DNA from: Chlorella sorokiniana
Lineage: Eukaryota > Chlorophyta > Trebouxiophyceae > Chlorellales > Chlorellaceae
Direction of reading: 5' to 3'
Length of the DNA: 64,000 nucleotides
Assembly (NCBI GenBank): GCA_025917655.1
Contig: CP084614.1
Span: forward strand, 2,542,001 to 2,606,000
Part shown: positions 47,120-57,700 of the stretch, one piece after another
Position numbering within the stretch: position 1 is the stretch's first letter
Layout of the letters: each line of letters starts with the position of its first letter
The notes under the pieces: model-generated
Database searches by the model: none
The model's input: the letters and a program-made list of their open reading frames with translations, nothing else
Told to the model about the DNA's origin: nothing
Program-made: the position numbers and the translations under genes

Positions 47120-48277
47120 CCTGCGCGCCGCAACTTGAGTGAACCGCCTCCTATTCCGCGTGATGGCTGGCCGAAGGCATTGCTAGAGCATTTAGACCAC
47201 CAAATCACAGTAGTTCTTTGCTTGTAGCCAAAGGCTCAACGGGCATTTTGCGTTGCGAGGGCATTTTGGCAGCCAGCTCAGCGCTTGCCAGGCATGACAC
47301 TGCCTGGGCAGCCCAGGGCCCCTTGGCAGCCCTGGGAGGGCATTGGGAAGGCAGTGCAAGCGTTGTGTCCCTTGAGACCCCCAGCAATACTGGCAATACA
47401 TCTTCAGCCCCAAGCCAGGTTGTCAACCCAGGCTGTCAACGCATCAAGCCGAGGGGGCGCATGCAGGAACCCGAGGAGCATTCAAGCAGTCTGCACTTCC
47501 TACTGCCAAGCGCTTGGAAGCAGCCTCTTACAACCAGCCATCAAGCTCAATGTAGCCGAAACCTACCGCTATAGTGTAAAGCGTGCAGAATGTGTCGGTG
47601 GCGGTACAACGGGGGGGGCCGTGTGGCCGCAGTGTTGTGTCATGGACAAGTACAACAAAGTGAGAACAAGGGAAATTCGAGGGGAAGAAACAGGGCGGCA
47701 GGGGCAGGGGGAGTGTTGTCGAGGCATGAGGAAGGGGAGAGGACGGCAACAGCGGCCACTGCGCGCAAAATGGCTACGCCCTTCATCCTCAGCACGGTCC
47801 AGGGGAGGAGAGCTGCTGGCGGGTGCCGTGAGTCAGGGAAGCGGGTGCCACGCTCCCGAAAAGAGTTTGCAACATATTTTGTCGTTTTCAGCAGAGCATG
47901 TGCCGCTGCAGATTGCGGTGCTGGTGAGTCAGGACGTAGCAGCCTTGGGCAGGGCTGCAGGCGCCTCCTGCCGGGCCGCGGCGGCAGCAGCGGGCGCATC
48001 GGCGACGGGCGGCGGCGGCGCTGGTGCAGCAGAGGACGGTGCGGCTGCAGCGGCTGCGGGCGTCGTCGGGCTTGCCGCCACGGCATGCGTGATGATTCCT
48101 CTGCACGCCAGGAACCAATCCCAATCCCACGTAAGTGAGCTTCAAGTGCCTGTCCAGGTGGCAGCGCGCACCACGCCAGGGCAGACAGCAAACCGGCTCC
48201 TCGCAAGCACACCAGGCACGTGTGAGGGACACGTGCGACTGGTGACAGCACGGGGCAAGGCACGTCGTCTCCACTGC
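47120..48277. other. Spacer between the two kinase paralogs
   Basis: About 1.16 kb between the start of paralog 1 and the stop of paralog 2, both on the minus strand. It should hold the paralog 1 promoter and the paralog 2 3' untranslated region. I see no coding exon with family features. A 531-aa open frame on the plus strand that runs through here is mostly antisense to the paralog 2 kinase exons. Confidence 0.5.
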
Positions 48278-51200
48278 TCACCGCAGCTCCGCGATGATGT
48301 CTGCAAAGGATGGCCGCTCCGAGGGCTCCTGCGCCCAGCACCGCCGGATGATCGACACGTAGGCCTCGAAGTCTGCGGGCCCCAGCGCTTCAGCCCCCGG
48401 CAGCTCGCCGGGCGGCGGGATGGGCAGGCGCTCGCCGCGGCTGACCATGAACACGAGCTGGTACAGGTTGGCGCCCTCCCAGGGCAGCCGCCACGTCAGC
48501 AGCTCCCACAGCACCGTGCCGAACGAAAACACGTCGCTCTCCGCGGTGGCGGGGCGCCCCATCAGCACCTCGGGCGCCAGCCAGCGCGGGTTCAGCATGC
48601 CGCCGGCGGAGCTGGAGCGGGCTGTGTCCTCCAGAATCTTGGACAGGTTGAAGTCGCAGACCTGCGTACGGCAAGCAAAGGGGCTGTTCGGTGCAACGCA
48701 GCGAAAAGGGATCGGGCTGAGAGACGAGTTAAACCACACGGGCTTCCGGCAACAGCGCGGCTGGAAGCTGTTGACAGCTGGAAACGAAGCAGAAGTAAGC
48801 TGGCTGTCGATTGTGGGGAGCAGGCAGTGAGAGGCGGCTGGCGCCAACGATCCCAGCCCAGCTGCGGTTCCCCACCTTGACCCGCCAAGCAGCGTCGACC
48901 AGCAGGTTGGGGGACTTGAGGTCGCGGTGCACGATTGGGGGCGCCCGTGCGTGCAGGCACAGCATGCCCTTGGCCGCATCCAGGGCCATGCTCAGCCGCC
49001 GCACCCAAGTGAGCTGCAGCGCTGCCTGGGGCGAGACGTGCCCCGCACGCAGCACGTCCAGCAGAGAGCCTCGCGAGCAGTATTCTGCGGGACCGGGGGA
49101 GGAAGGGGCCCACCAACCTCAACGCGCAGCTCCTCTCACGGGCAGCGGGAAGCATTGCAAGGGCAGGGTGACGACTGCGCTGAGGAATGGTGGGTGCTTT
49201 CCAGGGCTCTCTTCCATCATCACCCCCTCCGCCACGACTGTTCCCACCTGTGACCACTGCGGGCGGCGAGGTGCAGAGGCCGAGGAAGAGCACCACGTTG
49301 GGGTGGCGCAGGCTGGCCATCATCCCAGCCTCCTTCTGCAGAGCCTCCAGCGCCGGCTGCGGGAAGCCCAGGGAGGCGCTGCCGCTTTGGCCGCCGCCGC
49401 CGCGTCCTCCGTCGACAGCAGCAGCTTCACCGCCACCAGCGTCTCGTTCCAGGTGGCCAGGAACACCTGTGGGGCACGATGAAGGCAGCGCAGCCACGGG
49501 TAAGAGGCCGCCCAACGGTCAGCGCCAGGCATCGCAGGCTACCACAAGCCGGCGTGCTGATGGTCCACTCGGGGCTCAAAGGGTCCAAGGCTGGGCTTGA
49601 GGTTGATGGCAAACGGGCAGTCGGAAGCCATTCGCGGAAGCGCAGCAGCCTGCTGTGGAGCGGCTGTCACTGGCAGCCCCCCGACACACTCGCCCCCTCT
49701 TCCGCCTTGCCTTGCCAAAGCTGCCTTCCCCTAGCGGCCGCTGCATCCTGAGATCCTTGAAATCCAGCAGCCAGGGCTTCAAGTCCACCAGGCCGCTGCT
49801 GCGATTGGAGTCGAGGGCGGTCCAGCCGCTGCTGCGCCGCCGGCTGCTCATGCCCGCAATGGGCGCTGGGAAACCCGCTGCAGCTCCCCCACCCCGTCGC
49901 GGCCTTCCTCCTGCTGCTCCTGCTGCTCCTGCTGCTGCGGCTGGGCCTGCTCCCCCTCCTGCTGCGGCTGGGCCTGCTCTCCCTCCTGCTGCGGCAGCAC
50001 CTCGCCGCTGTCCGCGACGGGCGACAGCGTCGCGTCGCTGGGGCGCGCGCCGATCGATGGCACCAGGGGCGGGGTCTGGCTGCCGGCAGGTGCCGCCTGC
50101 TGCTGCAGCTGGCTGCTGACCCAGGAGAGCAGTGGATCGCTTTGCATGCTGCAGGCGGCGCGCCAATCGCAGGCCGCTCTCTCAGCATCAATGGGACAGC
50201 CGTCCCAACAGCTGGATTTGTAACCCCACCCACCCTCCCCCCCAAACACACACCACCACCACCACATGAAAACAACGACCATAGACACGAAGTCATCCCG
50301 CAGAACAACCTTCAGGCTCCCCACCCACCTCTTCTCCCTTTCCGAGGGCGCCGTCATGCTGCCCAGATGCATCATCTCCAGCTCGTCGTACTGCAGGTGG
50401 CTGGCGGCGACGGTACCGCTGGACAGGGGCGGCGAGGGGTACGGCGGCGACCACCCTGCCGCCACAGCCGCCTGGGCCCAGGCGTGCGCCAGTGCCTGCA
50501 TGGCATCCGAGGCAGTGGTTTGCGGGGCGGCGGGGCTGTGGCTACGGCTGGAGCTGCGGGCGGGGCGGGGCCGAGCGCAGCGGCGGCCACCTCGGCGGCT
50601 GCCAGGGGCGCCGAGGCGGCAGGCGCGCGGCGGCAGCAGGGGCTGCCGTGGCAGCAAAGGAGGGGCCCTCGGCAGCAGGGGCGCCAGCTGCGGCAGCGTC
50701 ACGCGGCATAGCTGCGGGCGGCGCTGCGGGCTGCAGGCTGGGGGCGGCAGCGGGCGGCGCGGGCGGTGCGCCTGCCGGCGGCCAGGCTGCAGCTGTGGCG
50801 CCCGCGGCGGCGGGCGGCCGCAGCGGCGCGGCGCCGACCTGCTTGCTGGGAGGGGCGTCTCCGCGCTCCGCCGCATCCAGCCCCAGCCCGCCGCGGTGGG
50901 CGTAGATGGCGCTGCTGCTGGGGGTGCCGCTGCCGCCGCCGTGGCCCAGCACAGCCCCGGGGGCAGGTGCGGGTGCAGGTGGTGGGGCGGGTGGCCCATC
51001 TCCAGCGCCTTGTGCTGCGCGGCCACCATGCGCGCTCTGTGCCGGCGGCGGCGCAACCACACAAAGCCGCCCACGATCGCCACGATCACGGCTGCGGCAG
51101 GGGGCCAGCAACACGTGGGCAGCCAGGCTGGAGGCACAGAACCCACCGGCCCAAGGGGGAGACAGAGCGGGGCACGATCCAAACCCGCGGAACGGGTTTG

Positions 51201-52595
51201 GATCCCATCGAGGCGCGAGATGCAAGCGGGTGGCGCACCATTTCCAAGCACCACGCCCGCCACGATGGCCCCCACGTTCACAGGGGAGCCCGAGGAGGAG
51301 CTGCTGCTGGCCCCCACCACCTGAGTGCCGTCCAGGTTCAGGTACGGCAGCTGGAAGAGCGGCAGAAGGCGCAGCACTGCGGTAGGCGTGGCACGAGGGG
51401 GGCGCGGTCGGCGGCGGTGCATGCAGCCAGTGGGGGCGCTGGGCATGGCGGGCGGGCCAGGCCATCAGGGCATGCTGCGAGGGGCGGCAGGGCTGCGCCT
51501 TGGGCGGGGCTGCGCAACGGCGAGGAACGGCTCACCATCCAGCACGATGCCGCACTCCTGGGTGGGGCAGAAGAGCTTGTCGCAGATGTCGCTGCAGGGG
51601 GAGGGGGCGAGGGCACGCGTGAGGGTGCGAGCATGTGCATGTGGGAGCGGGCGTGGGAAAAGAGGAGCGCCGAGCAGAGGGCCAGGGGCCAGCCAGGTGA
51701 GCCAGCTGGCTGCAGCACGGCACGCCTGCCACGTGGTTGGCAGCGGCGCCAGCAGCCATGCTGGCGCCGCAAGCGGGTGGGGCAGATGCTGGCGCTGGGC
51801 GGCGGCGGCGGCTCACAAGTCCGACGCATTCTGGGAGGGCTTCTCCCCCTTGTAGGTGCCGGGCAGCATCTGGTCCACATACGGCGCACACGAAGGGTCC
51901 ATGTCCTGTGCAGGGGGCACGTGGAGCGCGGCGTGTCGAGGGCCTTGACCGCGTGCGCCTGATCGGCAGCGGGAGGCGGAGCGGCGGCAGCCAGGCAAGG
52001 CCGCCGGTGCGGCGCGCACCTTGAAGATGCCCTTGCACTGCTGGGGGCATCTGTCTCTCAGCCAGCTGTCCTCAGAGACGGCGCTCAGGGAAGAATTGCA
52101 GGCCTTCAGCTGGGGCTGCAAAGGGCAAGAGGTAGGGGCGGGCTTGCTGGCCGAATCCACCCAAAGGGGGTAAAAAGACACAGCTGGGCAGGCGTGCGCA
52201 CACGTGCAGAAGCCGTTGCCACGCACCTCCACTTCGTCAAAGTAGACCTCACATGTTACAACAGGATTGCCTTCGGCTGCTGGCTGGCCTGCAACGACAA
52301 GCAAGGGCTGGGTTGCGCACGGCGACCGATTTGCACTGGTACGACGGCAGGAGGCGGCGTGTGGCAACTGCCCTATGGGCAAACCCCAACCGCCGTCGGC
52401 TCGTCGCAGGTGCCATGCTAGTTGCACGAAAAAGAACGAGTGTAAGCTGCCGCCCTTCCGATCACACGATGAAGGACAAACGCGGAAAGCCAGCCAAGTC
52501 GAACCTGCCGGAGTTTGTTGCGCCGCAGCATGGTGGATGCAGCTAACATACGCTGCCACAAACAACAGCACGACAGCCCAGCGGGCGCACGTCAT
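48278..52595 (-). CDS. Receptor-like TKL protein kinase, paralog 2
   Basis: ATG 52595 opens a signal peptide (MTCARWAVVLLFVAAYVSC). The ectodomain parallels paralog 1: EGNPVVTCEVYFDEVE, LRDRCPQQCKGIFK, DPSCAPYVDQMLPGTYKGEK, DKLFCPTQECGIVLDG, then [14 protein letters not shown], a transmembrane helix (VIVAIVGGFVWLRRRR, about 51090) and a long low-complexity juxtamembrane region with a (QPQQEGEQA)-like repeat near 49930-50000. The kinase domain has [67 protein letters not shown] and [14 protein letters not shown]. The stop is at 48278. As in paralog 1, DFG is DFN. The C-lobe exon at 48400-48600 is nearly identical in DNA to 43475-43680, while introns differ. The frame changes near 49386 between the VAVK exon part and ASLGFPQPALEALQKEAG, apparently one base short. 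Confidence 0.82.
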
Positions 52596-53292
52596 GGTGC
52601 CAAAGCCACCTCAAGAGTCCGACGCCAAGGAAGCCATGTGAAAGAGGCGCTGCAAGTTCACCGGGGCAGGATGCGGGCTGACGCCGGCAAAGGCGAGGGG
52701 CCGGTGTTTAGTTAGGTAAGCGGCCAGCGCTCTCAGCGCCGCCGCCTGCATTGCTCCAGCGCTGCCCTTCTTTGCAGATGCGCCTCTTTACAGCGCTATA
52801 ACCACTACATTCGACTTTTACCTTAATATTATCCTAAAACCGAACACTAGGGCACGCTCACTGGGCTCACTGGATAAGCTTGAAGTCAAACTCAGTTGGT
52901 TGTCGGAGCCTGGCGAGCGTTGCCCCAGACAAAGACATTTTCGACAGGCCTGTATTTTGTAGTTTTGATACTTTTTGTTTGTTTTAACTAACTCAGCAAC
53001 TAAACCGAACTCAGCTGTTGGGCAGGCCAGGTAAAGAAGGTTTGATTTCTGGCCATTATACTGTCGGGCGGCTGCACAGCCACATGTGTATCAAACTGCC
53101 GGTGAATGGTTTCCTGCACACTTTTACATGAGTGGCAAGTTTGAACTTCACTGGGCGGCAGCAACACGCAGGAGGAAACACGAAAGCGCAGAGGAGGAAG
53201 CGCAGTGAACGGACAAAGGGTCAAGCATGGGGATGGGGAAACGGTGGCCAGCCTAGCTGCTGCTACTGGCGCATTTGCAGCCTGATCGGCAC
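52596..53292. other. Intergenic region with an AT-rich island
   Basis: The upstream flank of kinase paralog 2 and the 3' flank of the RING gene, both on the minus strand. From about 52795 to 53010 the sequence is strikingly AT-rich for this window (for example CTTAATATTATCC and TTTTTGTTTGTTTTAAC). An AACCGAAC motif occurs near both ends (about 52838 and 53003). No coding feature, terminal inverted repeat or transposase trace was found. Confidence 0.5.
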
Positions 53293-54510
53293 CTAAGCCT
53301 GCTGCTGCTGTTGCGGATGATGATGGAAAACAAGCTGCTGCTGCTGCTGCTGCTGCTGCTGGAGCCTGTGCTGCTGCCGCGCCGGCGCATGCACCTGCAT
53401 GCAGAGCCAGCGGCTCTCCTTCGCCGACACCTCCCCAGACGCCGGGCCGGCAAAGGGAGCCAGCCCGCGCGGAACGCTGTGCGCTGCCACGCGCGCCCAG
53501 TGCACGCTCAGCTCCCGCATCTCCTCCTGCTGCTCCCGGCTGGCATGGTCGAATGCGCAGCCTCCCACGCGGCCGAGCAGGGGCCGGCCTGAAGCGCCGG
53601 CGCGGAGCCGCGGCACTCGCAGCACATGCATGTGCAGCTGCAGCTCCCGTGCAAACGTCGGCGGGTCAGCGCCGGCACGCAGAGAGGCCGTGCGCTGCCA
53701 CCCCGCCTCGTAACTCAGCCAGCGGCTCTCCTCTGCAGACCGCTCGAGAGAGTATGCCGCTAGGTGCGGCGGCGGCGTCAACGGCAGCGCGGCTGCCAGC
53801 CGCTGCCCCGCCTCCACCGACGCCCGCACGAGCGCCTCCTCGCTCAAGTGCCCGGATAGTATCTGCGCCTGCTGCGGGTCAGCTCGCCGCTCCCGACGCC
53901 GCCACTCCTCCTCCGCCTCCCTCTCCCGCCGCCGCCGTTCCTCCGCCTCCCTCTCCCGCCGCCGCCGCTCCTCAGCCTCCCTCTCCCGCCGCCGCCGCTC
54001 CTCCGCCTCCCTCTCCCGACGCCGCTGCTCCTCAGCCTCCCTCTCCCGCCGCCGCCGTTCCTCAGCCTCCCTCTCCCGCCGCCGCCGCTCCTCCTCCGCC
54101 TCCCTCTCCCGACGCCGCTGATCTTCCACTATCTTCTCAATCTCAAGGCGCCGAGCTGCCACGCGAGGCCCCGCGGCAGCCTCCACTGCTGCTTTGAGCC
54201 GCAGGCAGACCCTTGGGATGGTTTCAGGCAGCGCCGCGCGGCACACTGGGCAGGACGTCCTGCCATGCTCCACCCTCCATGCCGTGTAGCAGTGGCTGCA
54301 AAAGTCGTGCCCGCAAGTCCCTACCACTGGATCCACCAGGACGTCGGCGCAAACGGCGCAGTCCCACTCTGTACGATGAAGACAGGGAGAGGGAGGGCGG
54401 CGGGTGGCGTACGGCGACAGGAGCAGCGCAGGAGGAGTGGGGGCAGGCGCCCACTTGAAGTCCCTCGGAGATTTGGCAGGGCGCTTTCCATCACAAGCAC
54501 GTGTCAGCAC
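53293..54510 (-). CDS. RING-finger protein with Arg/Glu decapeptide array and poly-Q tail
   Basis: The open frame has a C3HC4 RING near its N-terminus (about 54370-54240): CAVCADVLVDPVVGTCGHDF, CSHCYTAW, TSCPVCRAALPE. Then comes a charged region of about seven copies of a ten-residue unit (EAEERRRRER, 54115-53895), predicted as one long helix. A globular part with two W-containing segments of similar form follows (AEESRWLSYEAGW, AKESRWLCMQVHA), and a poly-Gln/His tail ends at the stop codon 53295-53293. RING proteins are usually E3 ubiquitin ligases; the target is unknown. No ATG exists in this frame before 54510 (the first possible start is GTG). A spliced upstream exon is therefore likely, or the ATG is missed, and the given upper limit is only the open-frame limit. 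Confidence 0.7.
   Translation of the reverse strand: MLTRACDGKRPAKSPRDFKWAPAPTPPALLLSPYATRRPPSPCLHRTEWDCAVCADVLVDPVVGTCGHDFCSHCYTAWRVEHGRTSCPVCRAALPETIPRVCLRLKAAVEAAAGPRVAARRLEIEKIVEDQRRREREAEEERRRREREAEERRRREREAEEQRRREREAEERRRREREAEERRRREREAEERRRREREAEEEWRRRERRADPQQAQILSGHLSEEALVRASVEAGQRLAAALPLTPPPHLAAYSLERSAEESRWLSYEAGWQRTASLRAGADPPTFARELQLHMHVLRVPRLRAGASGRPLLGRVGGCAFDHASREQQEEMRELSVHWARVAAHSVPRGLAPFAGPASGEVSAKESRWLCMQVHAPARQQHRLQQQQQQQQQLVFHHHPQQQQQA
53331..53363. repeat. (CTG)n coding microsatellite, poly-Gln
   Basis: About nine to ten CTG/CAG triplets encoding the poly-glutamine tract near the C-terminus of the RING protein. It is a simple triplet repeat. Confidence 0.9.
53895..54115. 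repeat. 30-bp coding tandem repeat (decapeptide array)
   Basis: About seven imperfect copies of a 30-bp unit (plus strand CTCCTCCGCCTCCCTCTCCC followed by three GCC-type triplets), encoding the Glu/Ala/Arg decapeptide array of the RING protein. Copy number variation is likely. Confidence 0.9.
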
Positions 54511-54780
54511 GCGTTAGAGTGAATGGATGCTCAGGGAAGCCACACCGCACCCGAACTGTCGGGCTCGCTTGTTCCACTGTGCGGGGTTCCTGAATTCCCG
54601 GGGGCCGCCATCTAGCTCACCATGACTCAATTTAAGTTTTACAGAGGCATCTAATGGCAGGAACAGCTCCACCCTGAGATTCACATGAAGGCCAGCTAGG
54701 ACCGCCTCGTGAAGGTAGTTTGTTGCCCTTGTTTTCCTTTGCAGCGTGCTTTCAGGTACTAACAAAGCCTTGTGGAGGTA

Positions 54781-57700
54781 ATGATGGCCGGAATGGGGGA
54801 GGCAACCACTCCGCCATTGCCTCAAGACCTGGCGAGCTTTCGGCAGCTCGTCTCGCAGCCGCTGTTGTTGCAATCTCCGCTTCAGGTGTTATGCATTTCG
54901 CGAGATGCCGCAATCCCCGGCTAGCCGTTTCAGTGGTCCAACCTCGCCACTGCCTACCGAACGCAGGGCTTGCTGGAGCTGCTTTTCAGGACCATCGAGG
55001 CGCATGAGAGCTCAATTCTCGAGCTGCAGGCCCAGGCGGCCGGTCAGGAGCGGCTGGAGGCGGCGGCGCTGGGTCGCCTGTCGGCGGCGCAGGATGAGCA
55101 TGCGGCAGGAACCACGCAGTCCCTGCGGAAGCTTGAGAGCCGCTTGGAGGGGCAGCAGCGCACCGCCGAAGCACAGCATGCGGCCGTGGACGAGCGACTG
55201 AAACGTCTGGAGCTGCGGCTGCGGGGCGTCAGCAACGCGGCGGGGCGGCAGGCGGCGCTGGACGACATAGCGTCCATGCTGGGCGTGGCTGTGCCCCAAC
55301 AGGCGAGGCACCTTTTATCAGAAGCACTTGCTAGGGTTTTCAATCTGCAGGGTTTGCCACTCGGCAGCCTCGCATGCACCGATGTGGCGGAGTAGGCCCC
55401 GAACAGCTTTTTGCTTACCTTCCACTCTGCCTGCCGTGCCCTGCTGCAGGCGCCGCAAGCGGAGGAGGACAGACTCGACGCCGCTGCCACCGCCAGCCAA
55501 GCCGGGCATGAGCTGGCGCTGACGCTCTCTGAATTGCCAGCAGAAGCGCCATCAAAAGAGCATTCTGGGCAGGGCAGCTGCGATGCTGGATCCGAAGCGG
55601 CACATACTGCTTTGCGAAGCCAAATGGCCTCTGCGGCACCCATTAGTGCAGCCCAGCCAGGGGTGGACGAGAGCAAGCAGGCAGATTTCACCAACGAGGA
55701 GGTTGAGGGGGCTGACACCCCGCCAGCGCCAGCGGCGGAGCACAGCGCGACGCATGCGGCAGGCGCACAGCATGTGGATGTCTCTGCAGGCTGGCCAGCA
55801 ACCGACCACCTCAGCAGCCCTGCTGCAAACTTGGCAGGCCGAGGCAGCGCCACGACGGATCAGGGCCCGACGCAAAGGCCGGGCAGCCCCTCAGCCAAGC
55901 CGTCGCGGCCAGCCAGCAGCGAGCGGACCAGCGCGAGCGGGCGCAGAGGGCAGCCGCGGGCAGCAGCCAGGCACCTCTGTTGGGCCCAGCAAGCGGCGCA
56001 GCTGTCGCCAGCCACGGAGGCGCGGCTGCTGCGGCTGACGGCTCGGTCTCTGCCATCCAGCAGCCCGCAGCAACCAGGCCGCGGACCTCCAGCGCTGTTG
56101 CCTCCCCTGCAGCAGTTATGGCTGCCGCGCAAGCCGACAGGGCTCGTCCTGCTGCAACGCAGGGTCGCACAGGCACTCCAGCCATGCCAGGGCGCAAACT
56201 TTCATCCGGCCACCCACGCTCATCCCAGCTGGCAGGCGGCACTAGTTACGTGCAGGGCCGGTCCCGCACCCCCTCCCGCCCCGCTGGCGTGGCCCCCTGC
56301 GCATGGGGTGCAGGGCCCAGCAGCACAGCCGCTGGTTCAGACGATGAGGGCTCTGGCTGTCCACCAGATGAGACTCAGCCGTCGGGCGCCGCCTCTCCGC
56401 CGCCCGCTGCGCGCCGCGACTCAGGTGAGAGCTTAACGCTGCAATCCAGCCACGATGCGTGTAGGGGGCGTCGCAGGCAGCACGGGGCAACCACGGCATG
56501 TGGGCCGCAGCCTGCGTGGCCAGTGTTTAGCAAAAACACAGTCAGCGCCATTGCCCTCGCTCGTCCCGCCTGCCGCCTCGCCTGAGCGCCCCTCACCGCC
56601 TGCCGTCGCAGACGCCGCCCGCTGCCTGCGGGAGGTGGGGGACCTGCTGCGGCGCCGGCCTAGCGTGCACGAGGGCGGGCTGCTGTGGAAGCTGCAGGCA
56701 TCGCTGCATGAGGCAACGGCGGAGCAGGAGCGGCTGCGCGGGTGGGCTGACAGCTTCGGGGCACCACTGTCTTGTCTTGTTCACATGCCTGACCCTCGTA
56801 AAGGCCCCGACCTGCCTCTCTTTGTGGGAGGCGGGCCCCCGTTGCACAGAAAGCAAGGGGGAGGCAGGTTCCAAACCCTGGCCTTGCCCCGTGCAAGCCA
56901 GCACACCGCGGCCAGCGGCCTTCCGCATGAAGCGTTGAGCATGCTTCCTGAAACTGCGTGCAGGGAGGTCGCAGAGCTGCAGCAGCGCCTGGTTGCGCAG
57001 AGCGCCGCTGCTGGCTCCGGGCTGGCGGCCTGCCACACCCGAATCGACGGTGTGGAGGCGGCGGTGCGGGCCGGGCGGCGGCTGGGGGCGTGCCCCGCAG
57101 TGGAAGGCTCCAGCGACTGAGGGGGTGACAGCACGGTGGGCTGCAGGGCTGCTGTGCCTGCTTTGGTGGGGTTGGGTGCACCACAGGAGGAGAGGCATGG
57201 CTGTTGCTGGGCAGAGAGCATGCCCGCAGGCTTGCATTGCCTCCCTTCTTTTGAATCGCCTGGGTATGTGTGTGTGCTCCGATCGCCCCGCCCCCCCCGC
57301 CCCCACACCCCCTCCCTCCTTCTCTCACCTGAGCTGCGTTGCCCCATCTCTCACACACGTCAGCAGGTCTTGGAGGGGCGGGTGGGTGAGCTGGAGGCCC
57401 TTTCCCGGCAGACAGCTGGCCGCCTGGAGCAGCTGGGAGGCCAGGTGGCGGCAGGGGACGCCCGGCTGGCCCGCCTGGAGGCGGCGCAGGAGGCGGGCGC
57501 CACGGGGCCACGCTGGCCCAAGCGTTGGCCAGCGGAGATGCCGCCGACACGGCCGCCGCGCTGCAGGGTCACCTGCTGTCGCAGCAGGCCAAGCTGTCTG
57601 CGCAGGTGGCGGGGGCGGCGGACGGCATTCGCCGGGGCTGCCGGGGCAGGTGGGCCGGGCAGGGGGTGCGCCGGTGCAGCAGCTCAAGCGACAGCACGCA

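Noticed and set aside
47285-48880. 531-codon plus-strand open frame
   Set aside because: Most of it is antisense to the kinase paralog 2 exons; high GC makes such shadow frames long.
52795-53010. Mobile element remnant
   Set aside because: No terminal inverted repeats, target-site duplication or coding trace could be shown; kept only as an AT-rich island.
53553-54197. 214-codon plus-strand Pro/Ala-rich frame (PPSPAAA repeats)
   Set aside because: Antisense reading of the RING protein's Glu/Arg decapeptide array.
54514-54873. 119-codon minus-strand frame upstream of the RING gene
   Set aside because: It overlaps the start of the DUF4795 gene on the other strand and shows no motif. It might hold a missing RING first exon, but I have no evidence for that.
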